Assembly (NCBI GenBank): GCA_013388855.1
Contig: JACAEM010000034.1
Location: forward strand, 62,001-126,000
Direction of reading: 5' to 3'
Origin: Chloroflexota bacterium
Lineage (GTDB): Bacteria > Chloroflexota > Anaerolineae > Anaerolineales > Villigracilaceae
DNA length: 64,000 nucleotides
Below are positions 54,937 through 63,179 of the stretch, one piece after another; positions within the stretch are counted from its first letter, which is position 1; every line of letters starts with the position of its first letter. Under the pieces are notes generated by a model. The model was not told where the DNA came from. It saw nothing but the letters and a program-made list of their open reading frames with translations, and searched no databases. Both the position numbers and the translations under genes were made by a program.

Positions 54937-54970
54937 CGTCCCGCGGGTTTCTCGAAAAACCTGCGGGACG
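54937..54970 (+). terminator. Hairpin after lipoprotein 6
   Basis: CGTCCCGCGGGTTT (54937-54950) and AAACCTGCGGGACG (54957-54970) form a 14-bp stem with one G-T pair. Only TTCTGT follows, so termination may be partial. Confidence 0.6.
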
Positions 54971-54975
54971 TTCTG

Positions 54976-54981
54976 TATAAG
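54976..54981 (+). promoter_or_regulatory. -10 box of queG (leaderless)
   Basis: TATAAG ends 7 bases before the GTG start at 54989, directly after the hairpin. Confidence 0.4.
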
Positions 54982-54988
54982 GCGAGCC

Positions 54989-56053
54989 GTGAATCAAGAC
55001 CTGAAGCAAACCATCAAAGACAAGGCGCGCCAGCTGGGATTCACCCTGACGGGCGTGACCCTTCCCGACCCGCCCCCACACTACTCCACATTCGAAGCCT
55101 GGCTTGCGCAAGGTCATCACGGTACGATGGACTACCTCGCCAGCGAACGCTCCCGCCTCCGCCGCGCCGACCCCAGACAGGTCCTCCCTGAATGTAAATC
55201 CATTTTGGTGCTCGCGACACCATACCCTTCTGCCGCCAGGAAAGGGGACAGGGTTGAGGGAGTCCCCCCCTCCCTCAACATCGCCGCCTATGCCCGCGGA
55301 CTCGACTACCACGATGTCCTCCCCGCCCGGATGAAGGAACTCGTCCACTTTATCGAGGAGCAGGCTGGGCATCCGGTGAAGAACCGCTGGTACACCGACA
55401 CCGGTCCCATCCTCGAGCGCGACCTCGCCCAACGCGCGGGCATCGGCTGGATCGGCAGGAACACCTGTCTCATCCATCCAAAACAGGGGTCGTATTTTTT
55501 GCTCTCCGAAATTTTTCTCGACCTCGCGCTCGAACCCGATTCCCCATTCGCCACTGACCATTGCGGCACATGCACACGCTGCATCCAGGCTTGCCCCACA
55601 GACTGCATCCTGCCGAACCGTACCCTCGACGCTCGACGCTGCATCTCCTATCTGACCATCGAACTCAAGGACGACATCCCGCCCGAACTGCGCGGCAAAC
55701 TGGGGGATTGGGTTTTCGGGTGCGACATCTGCCAGCAGGTCTGCCCGTGGAATCGATTCGCGCCTGCAGGTGACCCCGCCTTCGACGCGAAAACCCCGCC
55801 TCCTTCTCCCGAAGACCTGTCTCTCACCCCCCAAGCCTTTAACAGACGCTTCAACGGGACGCCGGTTAAACGCGCGAAACGACGCGGCTACCTGCGCAAC
55901 CTTGCTGTCGCCCTGGGCAATACAGGCGACCTGCACATACTCCCCGTCCTGCAAAACGCGCTAACCGATGACGAGCCCATGGTAAGGGAACACACAAGGT
56001 GGGCAATTGAACAAATCAATAAAAAGGCAAACAAACAAGCATCCAATTTCTAA
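54989..56053 (+). CDS. queG: Epoxyqueuosine reductase
   Basis: The 354-residue protein matches QueG: an N-terminal cobalamin-binding DUF1730-type domain (about 1-180; LDYHDVLPARMKELVHFIEE, WYTDTGPILERDLAQRAGIG), two 4Fe-4S motifs (CGTCTRCIQACPTDCI and CDICQQVCPWN, about 192-250) and a C-terminal HEAT-like segment. It reduces epoxyqueuosine to queuosine in tRNA. GTG 54989 fits the family N-terminus (MNQDLKQTIKDKARQLGFTL) and follows a -10-like box. Codons upstream overlap lipoprotein 6. Confidence 0.94.
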   Translation: MNQDLKQTIKDKARQLGFTLTGVTLPDPPPHYSTFEAWLAQGHHGTMDYLASERSRLRRADPRQVLPECKSILVLATPYPSAARKGDRVEGVPPSLNIAAYARGLDYHDVLPARMKELVHFIEEQAGHPVKNRWYTDTGPILERDLAQRAGIGWIGRNTCLIHPKQGSYFLLSEIFLDLALEPDSPFATDHCGTCTRCIQACPTDCILPNRTLDARRCISYLTIELKDDIPPELRGKLGDWVFGCDICQQVCPWNRFAPAGDPAFDAKTPPPSPEDLSLTPQAFNRRFNGTPVKRAKRRGYLRNLAVALGNTGDLHILPVLQNALTDDEPMVREHTRWAIEQINKKANKQASNF

Positions 56054-56102
56054 TTCTTCTTCTCTAATCTCCATTTACCAATTATTATTCATACACCTCA
56101 CC

Positions 56103-56708
56103 ATGAAATCCCTCCTCATCGCCACCAACAATCAAGGTAAGATCAAAGAATTGCACGAATTGCTCGACGACTTGGGCATTGAACTCGTCACTCCATCCCA
56201 GATCGGGCTTAATCTCGATGTGCCCGAAGACGGCGTCACCTACGCCGAGAATGCCGTAAAGAAAGCTGTCGCGTTCGCCCGCGCCAGCGGACTCATCTCT
56301 CTCGCCGATGACTCCGGTCTGGAGGTGGATGCGCTCGACGGCGCGCCGGGACTTTACTCTGCGCGCTACGGCTCGACAAATGGAGGTAAATTGTCGGATG
56401 CAGAGAGGCGCAAATATCTTCTAAGCAAACTACAGGGCAAACCCCGCCCATGGACCGCGCGCTTCCATGCCACGATCGCTATCGCAACCCCCGATAGCCA
56501 ATTACAAATTACCGATGGTTTTTGTCCCGGCGAGATCATCCCTGAGGAACGCGGAACGGGCGGATTCGGCTATGATCCCATCTTTCTCCTGCCCGAGGTG
56601 GGGAAAACCATGGCAGAACTTGACATGGACGAAAAAAACCGCCTCAGCCATCGGGCGCGGGCGGTAATGAACGCAAGAGGGATTTTGAAAGAATTGTTCG
56701 CTGGTTAA
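56103..56708 (+). CDS. rdgB: XTP/dITP diphosphatase (Ham1/RdgB family)
   Basis: The 201-residue enzyme starts MKSLLIATNNQGKIKELHEL and has the Ham1 motifs YAENAVKKA, LADDSGLEVDALDGAPGLYS and GTGGFGYDPIF with SHRARA near the end. It hydrolyses non-canonical purine triphosphates such as dITP and XTP. ATG 56103 was chosen by family alignment; the frame extends upstream into queG. The 49 bases between the genes are AT-rich and without clear signals. Confidence 0.95.
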   Translation: MKSLLIATNNQGKIKELHELLDDLGIELVTPSQIGLNLDVPEDGVTYAENAVKKAVAFARASGLISLADDSGLEVDALDGAPGLYSARYGSTNGGKLSDAERRKYLLSKLQGKPRPWTARFHATIAIATPDSQLQITDGFCPGEIIPEERGTGGFGYDPIFLLPEVGKTMAELDMDEKNRLSHRARAVMNARGILKELFAG

Positions 56709-56732
56709 TATAAGGCGTATTTAAATCAAAGA

Positions 56733-58493
56733 TTACCTCTTTGCATGATGTAACCGATCTGCCGCCTCCTCGGTGAGCGGAATATAAACTTGGATTCTCG
56801 TCCCCTTGCCGGGTGCGGAGTCAATATTCAACAAGCCGTTGACCAGTTCGGTGCGTTCACGCAGATTGATCATGCCCAGGCTGCCGCGTTTGTCGTAGGA
56901 TCGGTTCACGGCTTCCACATCGAAGCCCATGCCATCGTCCTCGATCTCCAGCAGGGCAATGTTCGTCTCGAACGGGCGCAGGCGCACCCAGATATGCAGA
57001 GCATTGGCGTGTTTTCGGGCATTGTTGGTCGCCTCTTCGATGATGTAGAAGATGACGCCCTGCTTGCCCATCTCCAAGTCTTCGATCACCGACTCGTCCA
57101 CGTTGATGATGACGTTCTGTCCGAACGTCTCGCGCATCTTTTCCGCCATGGCTTGCAGGGCGGCATTCAACCCCTGCGACTCGAGGATGAGCGGGCGCAG
57201 AGTGAACAGCATGTGACGGATCTCCTTGGTGGTACGGTGCGCCAGTTCCTCGATCTTCACCAGTTCATCCACCGCGCCGGGGGTATCCTTTGCCAGCATG
57301 CGGCGCGCCAGATTGATGCGCATTGCCATCGCCGCCACCGACTGGGTCGGACCATCGTGCAGGTCGCGCGCCAGCTTCTTGCGCGCCTCCTCCTGCACCT
57401 CGATCATGCGCTCCTTCTCCTCGACCAGGTCTTGATATAAACGCGCGTTCTGCACTGCAATGACCGCCTGCCGCCCAATGATGTCGAGCAGTCCGCGGCG
57501 TTCCTGCGTGAAATAGTTCGGGTCGGGATGGGCGAAAAGCATCGCGCCATAGACGTTGAATCCGCTTCTTAAAGGGAAGCAATACGCGGCGGTGCAGGAA
57601 CGCAGGGCGACGATGCGTCCGAGTTCGGGATCGTAGCCCACGTCCTGCGTCAGCACCGACTCCCCTTCATCCAGCACCTTTTTGAGAATGCCTTCCTTGC
57701 CCAGCAGGGTGGCGCGCATGTCGGCGTTGGTGAAGCGCCGCGCCGAACCGATGCGCAATTCATCCCCCTTGAACAACAGCACCGCGCTGACCAGCCGCTC
57801 GTCGGTCACAGGTTCGTCGGGATCGGCAGCGGGGTTGAGGGCGTTGTAGCCAAGGTCGAGGGCAGAATCGAGCACGCGCTTGTAACTGAGGGTCGCCGTC
57901 AATGTGGAAGTGAGTTCGTAGATGGCGCGCAGGCGTTCGCTTTCCATGCGGCGCAGGCGCTCCTCCTTATCGAGGCGGAATTGCCGCGCGGTGCGCAGAC
58001 GCCGCATCGTGAAACGCCCCGCCAGCCCAGCCGCCAGCCCGATGAGCAACGTCGGCACGATGCGGCTAATGGCGGGAATCGAAAAACCCTCCGCAAATAT
58101 GTCACGGGAAAGGATGAACTGCAACAAGGCAAAAGCGGCCGCCGCGCCAAACGCTCCCAGCATCTCGAAATAGATTGCGCCGGTAAGGATGGGGAGCGCT
58201 CCCACCCAGGCCACGGGGCTGGTCAGCCCGCCCTGCGACCAGTAGAACAATGCCGTAAATAAAAAATCCATGCCCAGCACTACCCGGCGATGAAAGCGGC
58301 GCAGGCGAATGCTCATCCCCGCCAGAATGCTCAGAACGATATTCCACAGGATGAGGAGCGCCAGAGTCCAGGCGGAAAGATGGACCAGTTGGTCGTTCAG
58401 CGCCAGGGACGCGAGCAGTCCCACCAGCACGATCCAGCGCATCGAGGCGGCGAACCAATCGGCAACATACGGAGTTTCGAACGCGCGAAACAT
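56733..58493 (-). CDS. Membrane GAF-domain sensor histidine kinase (HisKA_3 type)
   Basis: The 586-residue kinase has about six TM helices (about 15-165), a short coiled coil, a GAF domain (about 200-355), a HisKA_3 domain with His379 (RDLHDGPTQSVAAMAMRI) and a HATPase_c domain (EEATNNARKHANA; EDDGMGFD; GSLGMINLRERTELV; GKGTRIQVYIPL). It should signal to a NarL-family regulator, but none is adjacent, so it is an orphan. ATG 58493 was preferred over the upstream TTG because TATCAT ends 6 bases before it. Confidence 0.91.
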   Translation of the reverse strand: MFRAFETPYVADWFAASMRWIVLVGLLASLALNDQLVHLSAWTLALLILWNIVLSILAGMSIRLRRFHRRVVLGMDFLFTALFYWSQGGLTSPVAWVGALPILTGAIYFEMLGAFGAAAAFALLQFILSRDIFAEGFSIPAISRIVPTLLIGLAAGLAGRFTMRRLRTARQFRLDKEERLRRMESERLRAIYELTSTLTATLSYKRVLDSALDLGYNALNPAADPDEPVTDERLVSAVLLFKGDELRIGSARRFTNADMRATLLGKEGILKKVLDEGESVLTQDVGYDPELGRIVALRSCTAAYCFPLRSGFNVYGAMLFAHPDPNYFTQERRGLLDIIGRQAVIAVQNARLYQDLVEEKERMIEVQEEARKKLARDLHDGPTQSVAAMAMRINLARRMLAKDTPGAVDELVKIEELAHRTTKEIRHMLFTLRPLILESQGLNAALQAMAEKMRETFGQNVIINVDESVIEDLEMGKQGVIFYIIEEATNNARKHANALHIWVRLRPFETNIALLEIEDDGMGFDVEAVNRSYDKRGSLGMINLRERTELVNGLLNIDSAPGKGTRIQVYIPLTEEAADRLHHAKR

Positions 58494-58499
58494 AATGCA

Positions 58500-58505
58500 A
58501 TGATA
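58500..58505 (-). promoter_or_regulatory. -10 box of the orphan kinase gene (leaderless)
   Basis: On the minus strand TATCAT (58505-58500) ends 6 bases before the ATG at 58493. No consensus -35 box is seen at the right distance. Confidence 0.5.
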
Positions 58506-58556
58506 CCCGAAAATGATGTGCAATTTCCCCGCGCCGACGTTACAGATGGATTACGG

Positions 58557-59285
58557 CTACTCTTCGTACCCCATGCGCGGCAAATATGGACCCAGTTTTT
58601 CCTTCAGCATTGCCTGCTCCTGAGCGGAATAGGACTCGCGGAAGCGCCCGATCTTGCCCTTGTAGAAATGCAGACCCTGCTGCCCCTCCGCAGCGCCTGG
58701 ACGATAAGAAGCGGTCACTTTCTGGACCTCGGGGCTGTCCCCGTTTAAGTCAAGGAATCCAACCAGACGGTTGACCTCGTGATCGTAATTCATCAGCAGG
58801 TCTTCGTAGCGGGCAGTGAGCACATCCTTCTCGCCCATCCACCTATCCCAGATGCGGACATAATCCATGATGAAGGCGAGGCTTTTGTCGAAATCAGTCA
58901 GGTGCGAGAAGGCGTTGGGGCGTCCCTTTTGCAGGGCGCGCTGTCCATATTCGAAGGCGGAGAGCATGGCATCGCGCGGGTCGCGGTAGATGTACGTAAT
59001 GCGGAGCATGCCCAGGCGTTGCAGGAGGCGGGAGGTGGAGGTCGGTCCCGCGTGGGCTTTGATGACGAAGGTGTTGCCCATCAGCGCGGGAATCATTACC
59101 ATCCCCAGCCGCCGCGCCGAAAGTACGCCGATGTTGAAATTCACCTCGGTCAAAATACTTTGCAAGCGGTATTTCTCACGGATGTCGCGCGCGTCGGCAC
59201 AGCCGGTGGTCGCCATGAGGTCGTGGATGAGGTTGTAATGCCAGCCCGAACCGGCGCGCGGCATGCCAATGGAAAGAACGATCAT
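58557..59285 (-). CDS. Sulfotransferase domain protein
   Basis: The 242-residue protein begins MIVLSIGMPRAGSGWHYNLI, where PRAGSGW matches the PAPS-binding 5'-phosphosulfate loop, and has IYRDPRDAMLSAFEYGQRAL, the 3'-phosphate-binding segment. It would transfer sulfate from PAPS to a hydroxyl, here probably on a glycan. Its ATG overlaps the O-antigen-ligase stop codon (ATGA, 59285-59282). Last gene of the polysaccharide operon. Confidence 0.86.
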   Translation of the reverse strand: MIVLSIGMPRAGSGWHYNLIHDLMATTGCADARDIREKYRLQSILTEVNFNIGVLSARRLGMVMIPALMGNTFVIKAHAGPTSTSRLLQRLGMLRITYIYRDPRDAMLSAFEYGQRALQKGRPNAFSHLTDFDKSLAFIMDYVRIWDRWMGEKDVLTARYEDLLMNYDHEVNRLVGFLDLNGDSPEVQKVTASYRPGAAEGQQGLHFYKGKIGRFRESYSAQEQAMLKEKLGPYLPRMGYEE

Positions 59286-60802
59286 GAATGTTCCTGCCTT
59301 TGCCCCTCTCCCTCCGGGAACTCCACGGGAGTGCTTTGCGAAGAGGGCGGGGTGAGGGAATAACTTTTTGATTCTAACGCAAACGCGGTCACTCCGACGA
59401 GGATGCCGAAGTTGATCCAAATATTCGGGATGGCGAACGAATCCTGCGTCATATTGTAGGATGCAATCGCGATCCACGAAAACAGGCTTGCGATACCCAA
59501 ATATCGTGACAGGGATGATTTTCCCTGCAACGCGCCGAGCGCATCTCCCAGCACGGAAAACAGGAACACGAGGAACAGGGCAAACCCGATCAAGCCGGTC
59601 TCCGCCAGCAGGCGGACGTACATGTTCTTGGGGTTCGGGAACAGACGGTTGGCGGGGCTGAGCTGGCGCGCAATCTCCGGCACGGTGGTCAACGCCCACT
59701 CCGGCAAATGGTCATAGATGTAAAACCCGCTGGCGCCCAATCCCACACCGAACAACGGACTCTCCTCGAACGCGCCCAGCGCGCCAAAAGTGTAGGCGGC
59801 GCGCGCGCCCGCGGAATTCTCGATGATGAATTCTTCCACGCTATCCGCCTTCGTTTCGAACAGGCGTGAGATATACCCCTTCTGGCTCAGGAACCAGCCC
59901 GCGCCGGTCAACGCGCCAACGGCAAGCGCGATCACGCCGAGCCGCAGGATCGCCCCGCTTATCTGACCAAATCCACCGACAAACCACCTCCACGCGGCGC
60001 GTATTTCCGCACGACCGGCAAAGAGAAAAGTGAAGACCACCGCCAGTCCAGTCGTGAGCAAGCCGCCGCGCGAATAGGTGGCAAGCAGCAATAACACGGC
60101 AAATCCCAGCAAAACGATCTCCAGCCATTTGAAGCGCGTCAGGCGGACGCGTGTGAGCAACGCGGCAAACAACCACGGCAGGTACACGGTTGCGATCTGC
60201 CCTGCCAGCCATGCCGGTTCATATGCCAAACCTGAAATGCGGTTCGCCTTCACCAGTTCGCGCATCGAAAAGGCGCGCTGCCAGTGGGTCACGGTCGCTT
60301 TCTTGAGCAGGGGCGTATAAAACGCCAGCGCCTGCACACCACTCCACAACACATCCATCACGAAGCCGGCCAGCAGCCATTTGACCGAGAACTTCAGGTC
60401 GTCTTCGTCTCGATTCATCCACACAGCGGAGACGAAGAACGCCAGCCCAATGAAGATCGTCGCCCAGGCGCGCAGGACGCGACCGACATATTCCTGTCCG
60501 CGCATGGGAAGCGGGTCGAGCCACGCCCCCAAACTGCTCGCCGTTAGAGCGAACAACACGAACGCTGCAAGCGGGATCCACGCCCCGGCGCGCGGCAGAG
60601 GCGACTTTCCGCGCAGGAATTGAATCAGCAACACAGGCAGAAGCAACGCGATGGGATACAACGCCAGCGGACGGACGAAGGTACTATCCCCCAGGAATGG
60701 ATAATAACGGAAACTGGTGACAGGCAATGTAAACAATGCCGCGCCCCACAGGAAGCGGGCAATCTTCTCCAACGGAAACCTGTCCAGAAGAGAAGTCTTC
60801 AT
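59282..60802 (-). CDS. O-antigen ligase/polymerase family membrane protein
   Basis: The 506-residue protein has about 11 TM helices and the Wzy_C/O-antigen-ligase layout: a large extracytoplasmic loop (about 320-410) with PLFGVGLGASGFYIYDHLP and NPKNMYVRLLAETGLIGFAL. It would polymerise or ligate an exported glycan. The C-terminal 30 residues (from about 477: SLTPPSSQSTPVEFPEGEGQ) are encoded by a dispersed palindromic repeat and are probably not part of the fold. Its ATG overlaps the stop of the chain-length-like gene (60802-60799). Confidence 0.86.
   Translation of the reverse strand: MKTSLLDRFPLEKIARFLWGAALFTLPVTSFRYYPFLGDSTFVRPLALYPIALLLPVLLIQFLRGKSPLPRAGAWIPLAAFVLFALTASSLGAWLDPLPMRGQEYVGRVLRAWATIFIGLAFFVSAVWMNRDEDDLKFSVKWLLAGFVMDVLWSGVQALAFYTPLLKKATVTHWQRAFSMRELVKANRISGLAYEPAWLAGQIATVYLPWLFAALLTRVRLTRFKWLEIVLLGFAVLLLLATYSRGGLLTTGLAVVFTFLFAGRAEIRAAWRWFVGGFGQISGAILRLGVIALAVGALTGAGWFLSQKGYISRLFETKADSVEEFIIENSAGARAAYTFGALGAFEESPLFGVGLGASGFYIYDHLPEWALTTVPEIARQLSPANRLFPNPKNMYVRLLAETGLIGFALFLVFLFSVLGDALGALQGKSSLSRYLGIASLFSWIAIASYNMTQDSFAIPNIWINFGILVGVTAFALESKSYSLTPPSSQSTPVEFPEGEGQRQEHS
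59303..59358. repeat. Palindromic repeat element inside the 3' end of the ligase gene
   Basis: CCCCTCTCCCTCCGGG and AGAGGGCGGGGTGAGGG flank a smaller inverted repeat (ACTCC and GGAGT). It is a longer version of the element at 7534-7570 and is translated as the ligase C-terminus. Confidence 0.55.
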
Positions 60803-61434
60803 TGTTTCAGGACGGATCTCTGACCGAAATCAAAGAACAATACGAGAATGGACGCCAGCGCCAGGAATCCGATTACGCCGGTGAACAGGTATGCGCTCAA
60901 GGATATACTTCTTTCCACCGGCAGGCTCGCGGCTTGAGTCACGGTCACTTCGATGAATGAGTTCAATCCCTCCGCAGATGCCAGCCGGGCAGTGACCTGT
61001 GTCGAAAAAGCGCGCGCCCATGTCGAAGCCAGCGCCGCGGCGCGCTGGGGATCGGCATCCTCCGCGTAGAAATGCCAGCCTCCCTCCGCAGGCTGACCGA
61101 GGGACAGTTTCCCGTCTCGCAGTTCCGAAACGGTATTCTGCCTGTCGTTCTCCATGATCATTTCCATCACCATATCAGAGAAGGCGATCTCCTCCAATTT
61201 GCGTGTCTCACGTTCGAGATAGTAGAACATTTCGCGGTCGGTGTTCTGGGGCCAGGCTTGCTCGAGGTTGAAATCCACGAGTACGGTGGCATGGGCGCGG
61301 TACGGCGGCGGGGCAATGAAATAGACCGCCGCGCCGATCAACATGCCGATCAGTACGCCGACAGACCAGTACCGCCATGCCTTGAACAGGCGGGCGAGGT
61401 CATCGATGGATGGAGGGGAGAATAAAAATTTCAT
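60799..61434 (-). CDS. Wzz-like chain-length/polymer co-export protein without kinase domain
   Basis: The 211-residue protein has two TM helices (about 25-43 and 180-203) around an extracytoplasmic domain, the layout of Wzz/BY-kinase-modulator proteins; YRAHATVLVDFNLEQAWPQN follows helix 1 where Wzz proteins have their conserved Pro/Thr/Val stretch. It would set glycan chain length with the ligase/polymerase downstream. No BY-kinase domain is fused. The assignment rests on topology and context. Confidence 0.68.
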   Translation of the reverse strand: MKFLFSPPSIDDLARLFKAWRYWSVGVLIGMLIGAAVYFIAPPPYRAHATVLVDFNLEQAWPQNTDREMFYYLERETRKLEEIAFSDMVMEMIMENDRQNTVSELRDGKLSLGQPAEGGWHFYAEDADPQRAAALASTWARAFSTQVTARLASAEGLNSFIEVTVTQAASLPVERSISLSAYLFTGVIGFLALASILVLFFDFGQRSVLKQ

Positions 61435-61473
61435 GATTTTCTATTTCAAGGGTGAGGCAAAGCATGTCTGCCG

Positions 61474-62253
61474 CTACAAATTGAACATTTTTCTTCGACG
61501 CCAGTTCCACAACGGTGCGACCAATTTACGGATGTAATATTTTGCCACAATCACCGAAAAGAACGAACCGCCATCTCGGTAATGAACTCGCACCATCTCG
61601 GGCCAGCAACGATCATCGGCGGCGATGGTCTTGCCTGTGGTGTGCAAGCGGAAGTTTGCCCAGGTCTGACCGGGCAGGTATTTCAGTTGTGAACGCGCCG
61701 CGATGCGGGTCCACAAGTCGTAGTCCATGGCGAAATAGAACGACGGGTCGAGCGGACCAACCTGCCTCCATAAGTCGGCGCGGAGGAACATCGTCTGCTG
61801 CGGGATATGGACGTATCCCCGGCGGAGTAAGCGATAATCCGTCTGCGCGGAGCCGAATTTTCCAATCACGCGTCCGTCTTCATTGATGAAATTACAATCT
61901 GCATACACCATGCCCACTTCAGGATGTCCCTGCAAATATTGTACCGCAGCGGCGACCGCGCCCGGCTCATACGTGTCATCCGAGTTGATCCATGCCAGAA
62001 TTTCACCGGTGGCGCGCGCAAAGCCCTTGTTGATGGCGTCGGTCTGACCCTTATCCTTTTCGCTCACCCACCACGCCAGCCTGCTTTCGTATCTTTTGAT
62101 GATGTCCACCGTTCCGTCGGTCGAGCCGCCATCCACGATGATGTATTCTATGCGCGGGTACTCCTGACCCAGCACGGACTGGATCGTCGCTTCGATGTAA
62201 CGCACCTGATTGAACGACGGTGTCACAATGGAAACAAGCGGCAAATCAGCCAT
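61474..62253 (-). CDS. Family 2 glycosyltransferase
   Basis: The 259-residue enzyme is a GT-A-fold transferase: PLVSIVTPSFNQVRYIEATI at the start, IIVDGGSTDGTVDIIKRY (nucleotide binding), AWINSDDTYEPGAV (metal-binding DxD equivalent) and FAMDYDLWTRIA near the acceptor site. It adds a sugar from a nucleotide donor to a growing glycan. The ATG shares one base with the stop of the upstream sulfotransferase gene (TAATG) and has GGGGAG before it. Confidence 0.93.
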   Translation of the reverse strand: MADLPLVSIVTPSFNQVRYIEATIQSVLGQEYPRIEYIIVDGGSTDGTVDIIKRYESRLAWWVSEKDKGQTDAINKGFARATGEILAWINSDDTYEPGAVAAAVQYLQGHPEVGMVYADCNFINEDGRVIGKFGSAQTDYRLLRRGYVHIPQQTMFLRADLWRQVGPLDPSFYFAMDYDLWTRIAARSQLKYLPGQTWANFRLHTTGKTIAADDRCWPEMVRVHYRDGGSFFSVIVAKYYIRKLVAPLWNWRRRKMFNL

Positions 62254-63179
62254 TACCACTCCCCATCGGAATAGAACAGGTTCGAAGCATCTGCCGTCAT
62301 TTCGCGGACGCGGTTGATTTCCGCTTCGGTCAGGCGTTTCTTCCAGTTTTCCATGTTGGCGCGGCTGTCGAGTTTCACCGAGTGTGTTTTACTGCGTGAC
62401 AATTCCCTCGGGTTCTCTGAACTGCTGGAGGTTTGGATGGTCGCTTCCACTTTGCGGGTGAAATCCAGCCCAAGTTTCGCGTACAGGTCGCGGTAGCCGT
62501 TGATGGGGTCACGTGAAAGGTCCTCGTGGCGAACGACAAGGAAGTCGGGATTCGCCTCACGGGTAGAATGAACCGTGCGGTAGATTGCCTTCCAAAGCAG
62601 TGCGGCCTGTCCGATCACGTCATCCGGTTCAATGGACGTCATCGCCTCGCGGTAACTTTCCAGGTGATCGCGCATCAGCAAAGGCTGATCCAGCAGGTCT
62701 TTGAAATCGAACTTCCAATTCAAGCGCTTGAGACTGCTGGCAAACGCCGCCGGGTGCCGCACTGTGACGACCACTCTGCAATTCAACTTCTTCGCAAACC
62801 ATGACGCCGAGAACACTGCGAAGGGGTCTTTGATCAACGCGCGCTGCCCACGCAGGGAACCGTTGTAGAAGATGAGAAAATCACGCCCCATGCGCAGGAA
62901 ATCCCGGCGCGAGCGAATGGAGCGAATCTCGTCCCAAAGGTGATAATCGAAATCGAGCAATTCCTCGAAGGCAGGTAGGTAGTCCTTTTCGTTGTCATCG
63001 CAGATGTATTGATACCAGCGCGCGACTTTTGCACGGAATACGCCGGGGCGGTGCAACACATTCAGCGGCTCGCTGATGTAGGCTGTGTCCGCGTCGGCGG
63101 CGAGCATCCTGCCGACCCAGGTGGTGCCGCTGCGATGCGCGCCGGTCACAAGGATGGGATGGGAAACATCGGTCATCAT
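62253..63179 (-). CDS. Sulfotransferase family protein
   Basis: The 308-residue protein starts MMTDVSHPILVTGAHRSGTT; GAHRSGTTW is a textbook PAPS-binding loop and VVVTVRHPAAFASSLKRLNW the 3'-phosphate-binding part. It is a second, unrelated-looking sulfotransferase in the operon, longer than the one at 58557. ATG 63179 overlaps the stop of the upstream gene (ATGA); ATG 63176 is an alternative. Much of the same frame upstream is open but overlaps the previous gene. Confidence 0.88.
   Translation of the reverse strand: MMTDVSHPILVTGAHRSGTTWVGRMLAADADTAYISEPLNVLHRPGVFRAKVARWYQYICDDNEKDYLPAFEELLDFDYHLWDEIRSIRSRRDFLRMGRDFLIFYNGSLRGQRALIKDPFAVFSASWFAKKLNCRVVVTVRHPAAFASSLKRLNWKFDFKDLLDQPLLMRDHLESYREAMTSIEPDDVIGQAALLWKAIYRTVHSTREANPDFLVVRHEDLSRDPINGYRDLYAKLGLDFTRKVEATIQTSSSSENPRELSRSKTHSVKLDSRANMENWKKRLTEAEINRVREMTADASNLFYSDGEW

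Noticed and set aside
55235-55285. Repeat-like GGGTTGAGGG/CCCTCAAC stretch inside queG
   Set aside because: It lies in a variable loop of QueG and the reading frame and domain spacing are normal, so an inserted repeat cannot be claimed.
54842-55954. Long minus-strand frame opposite queG
   Set aside because: QueG on the plus strand has both iron-sulfur motifs; the antisense product matches nothing recognisable.
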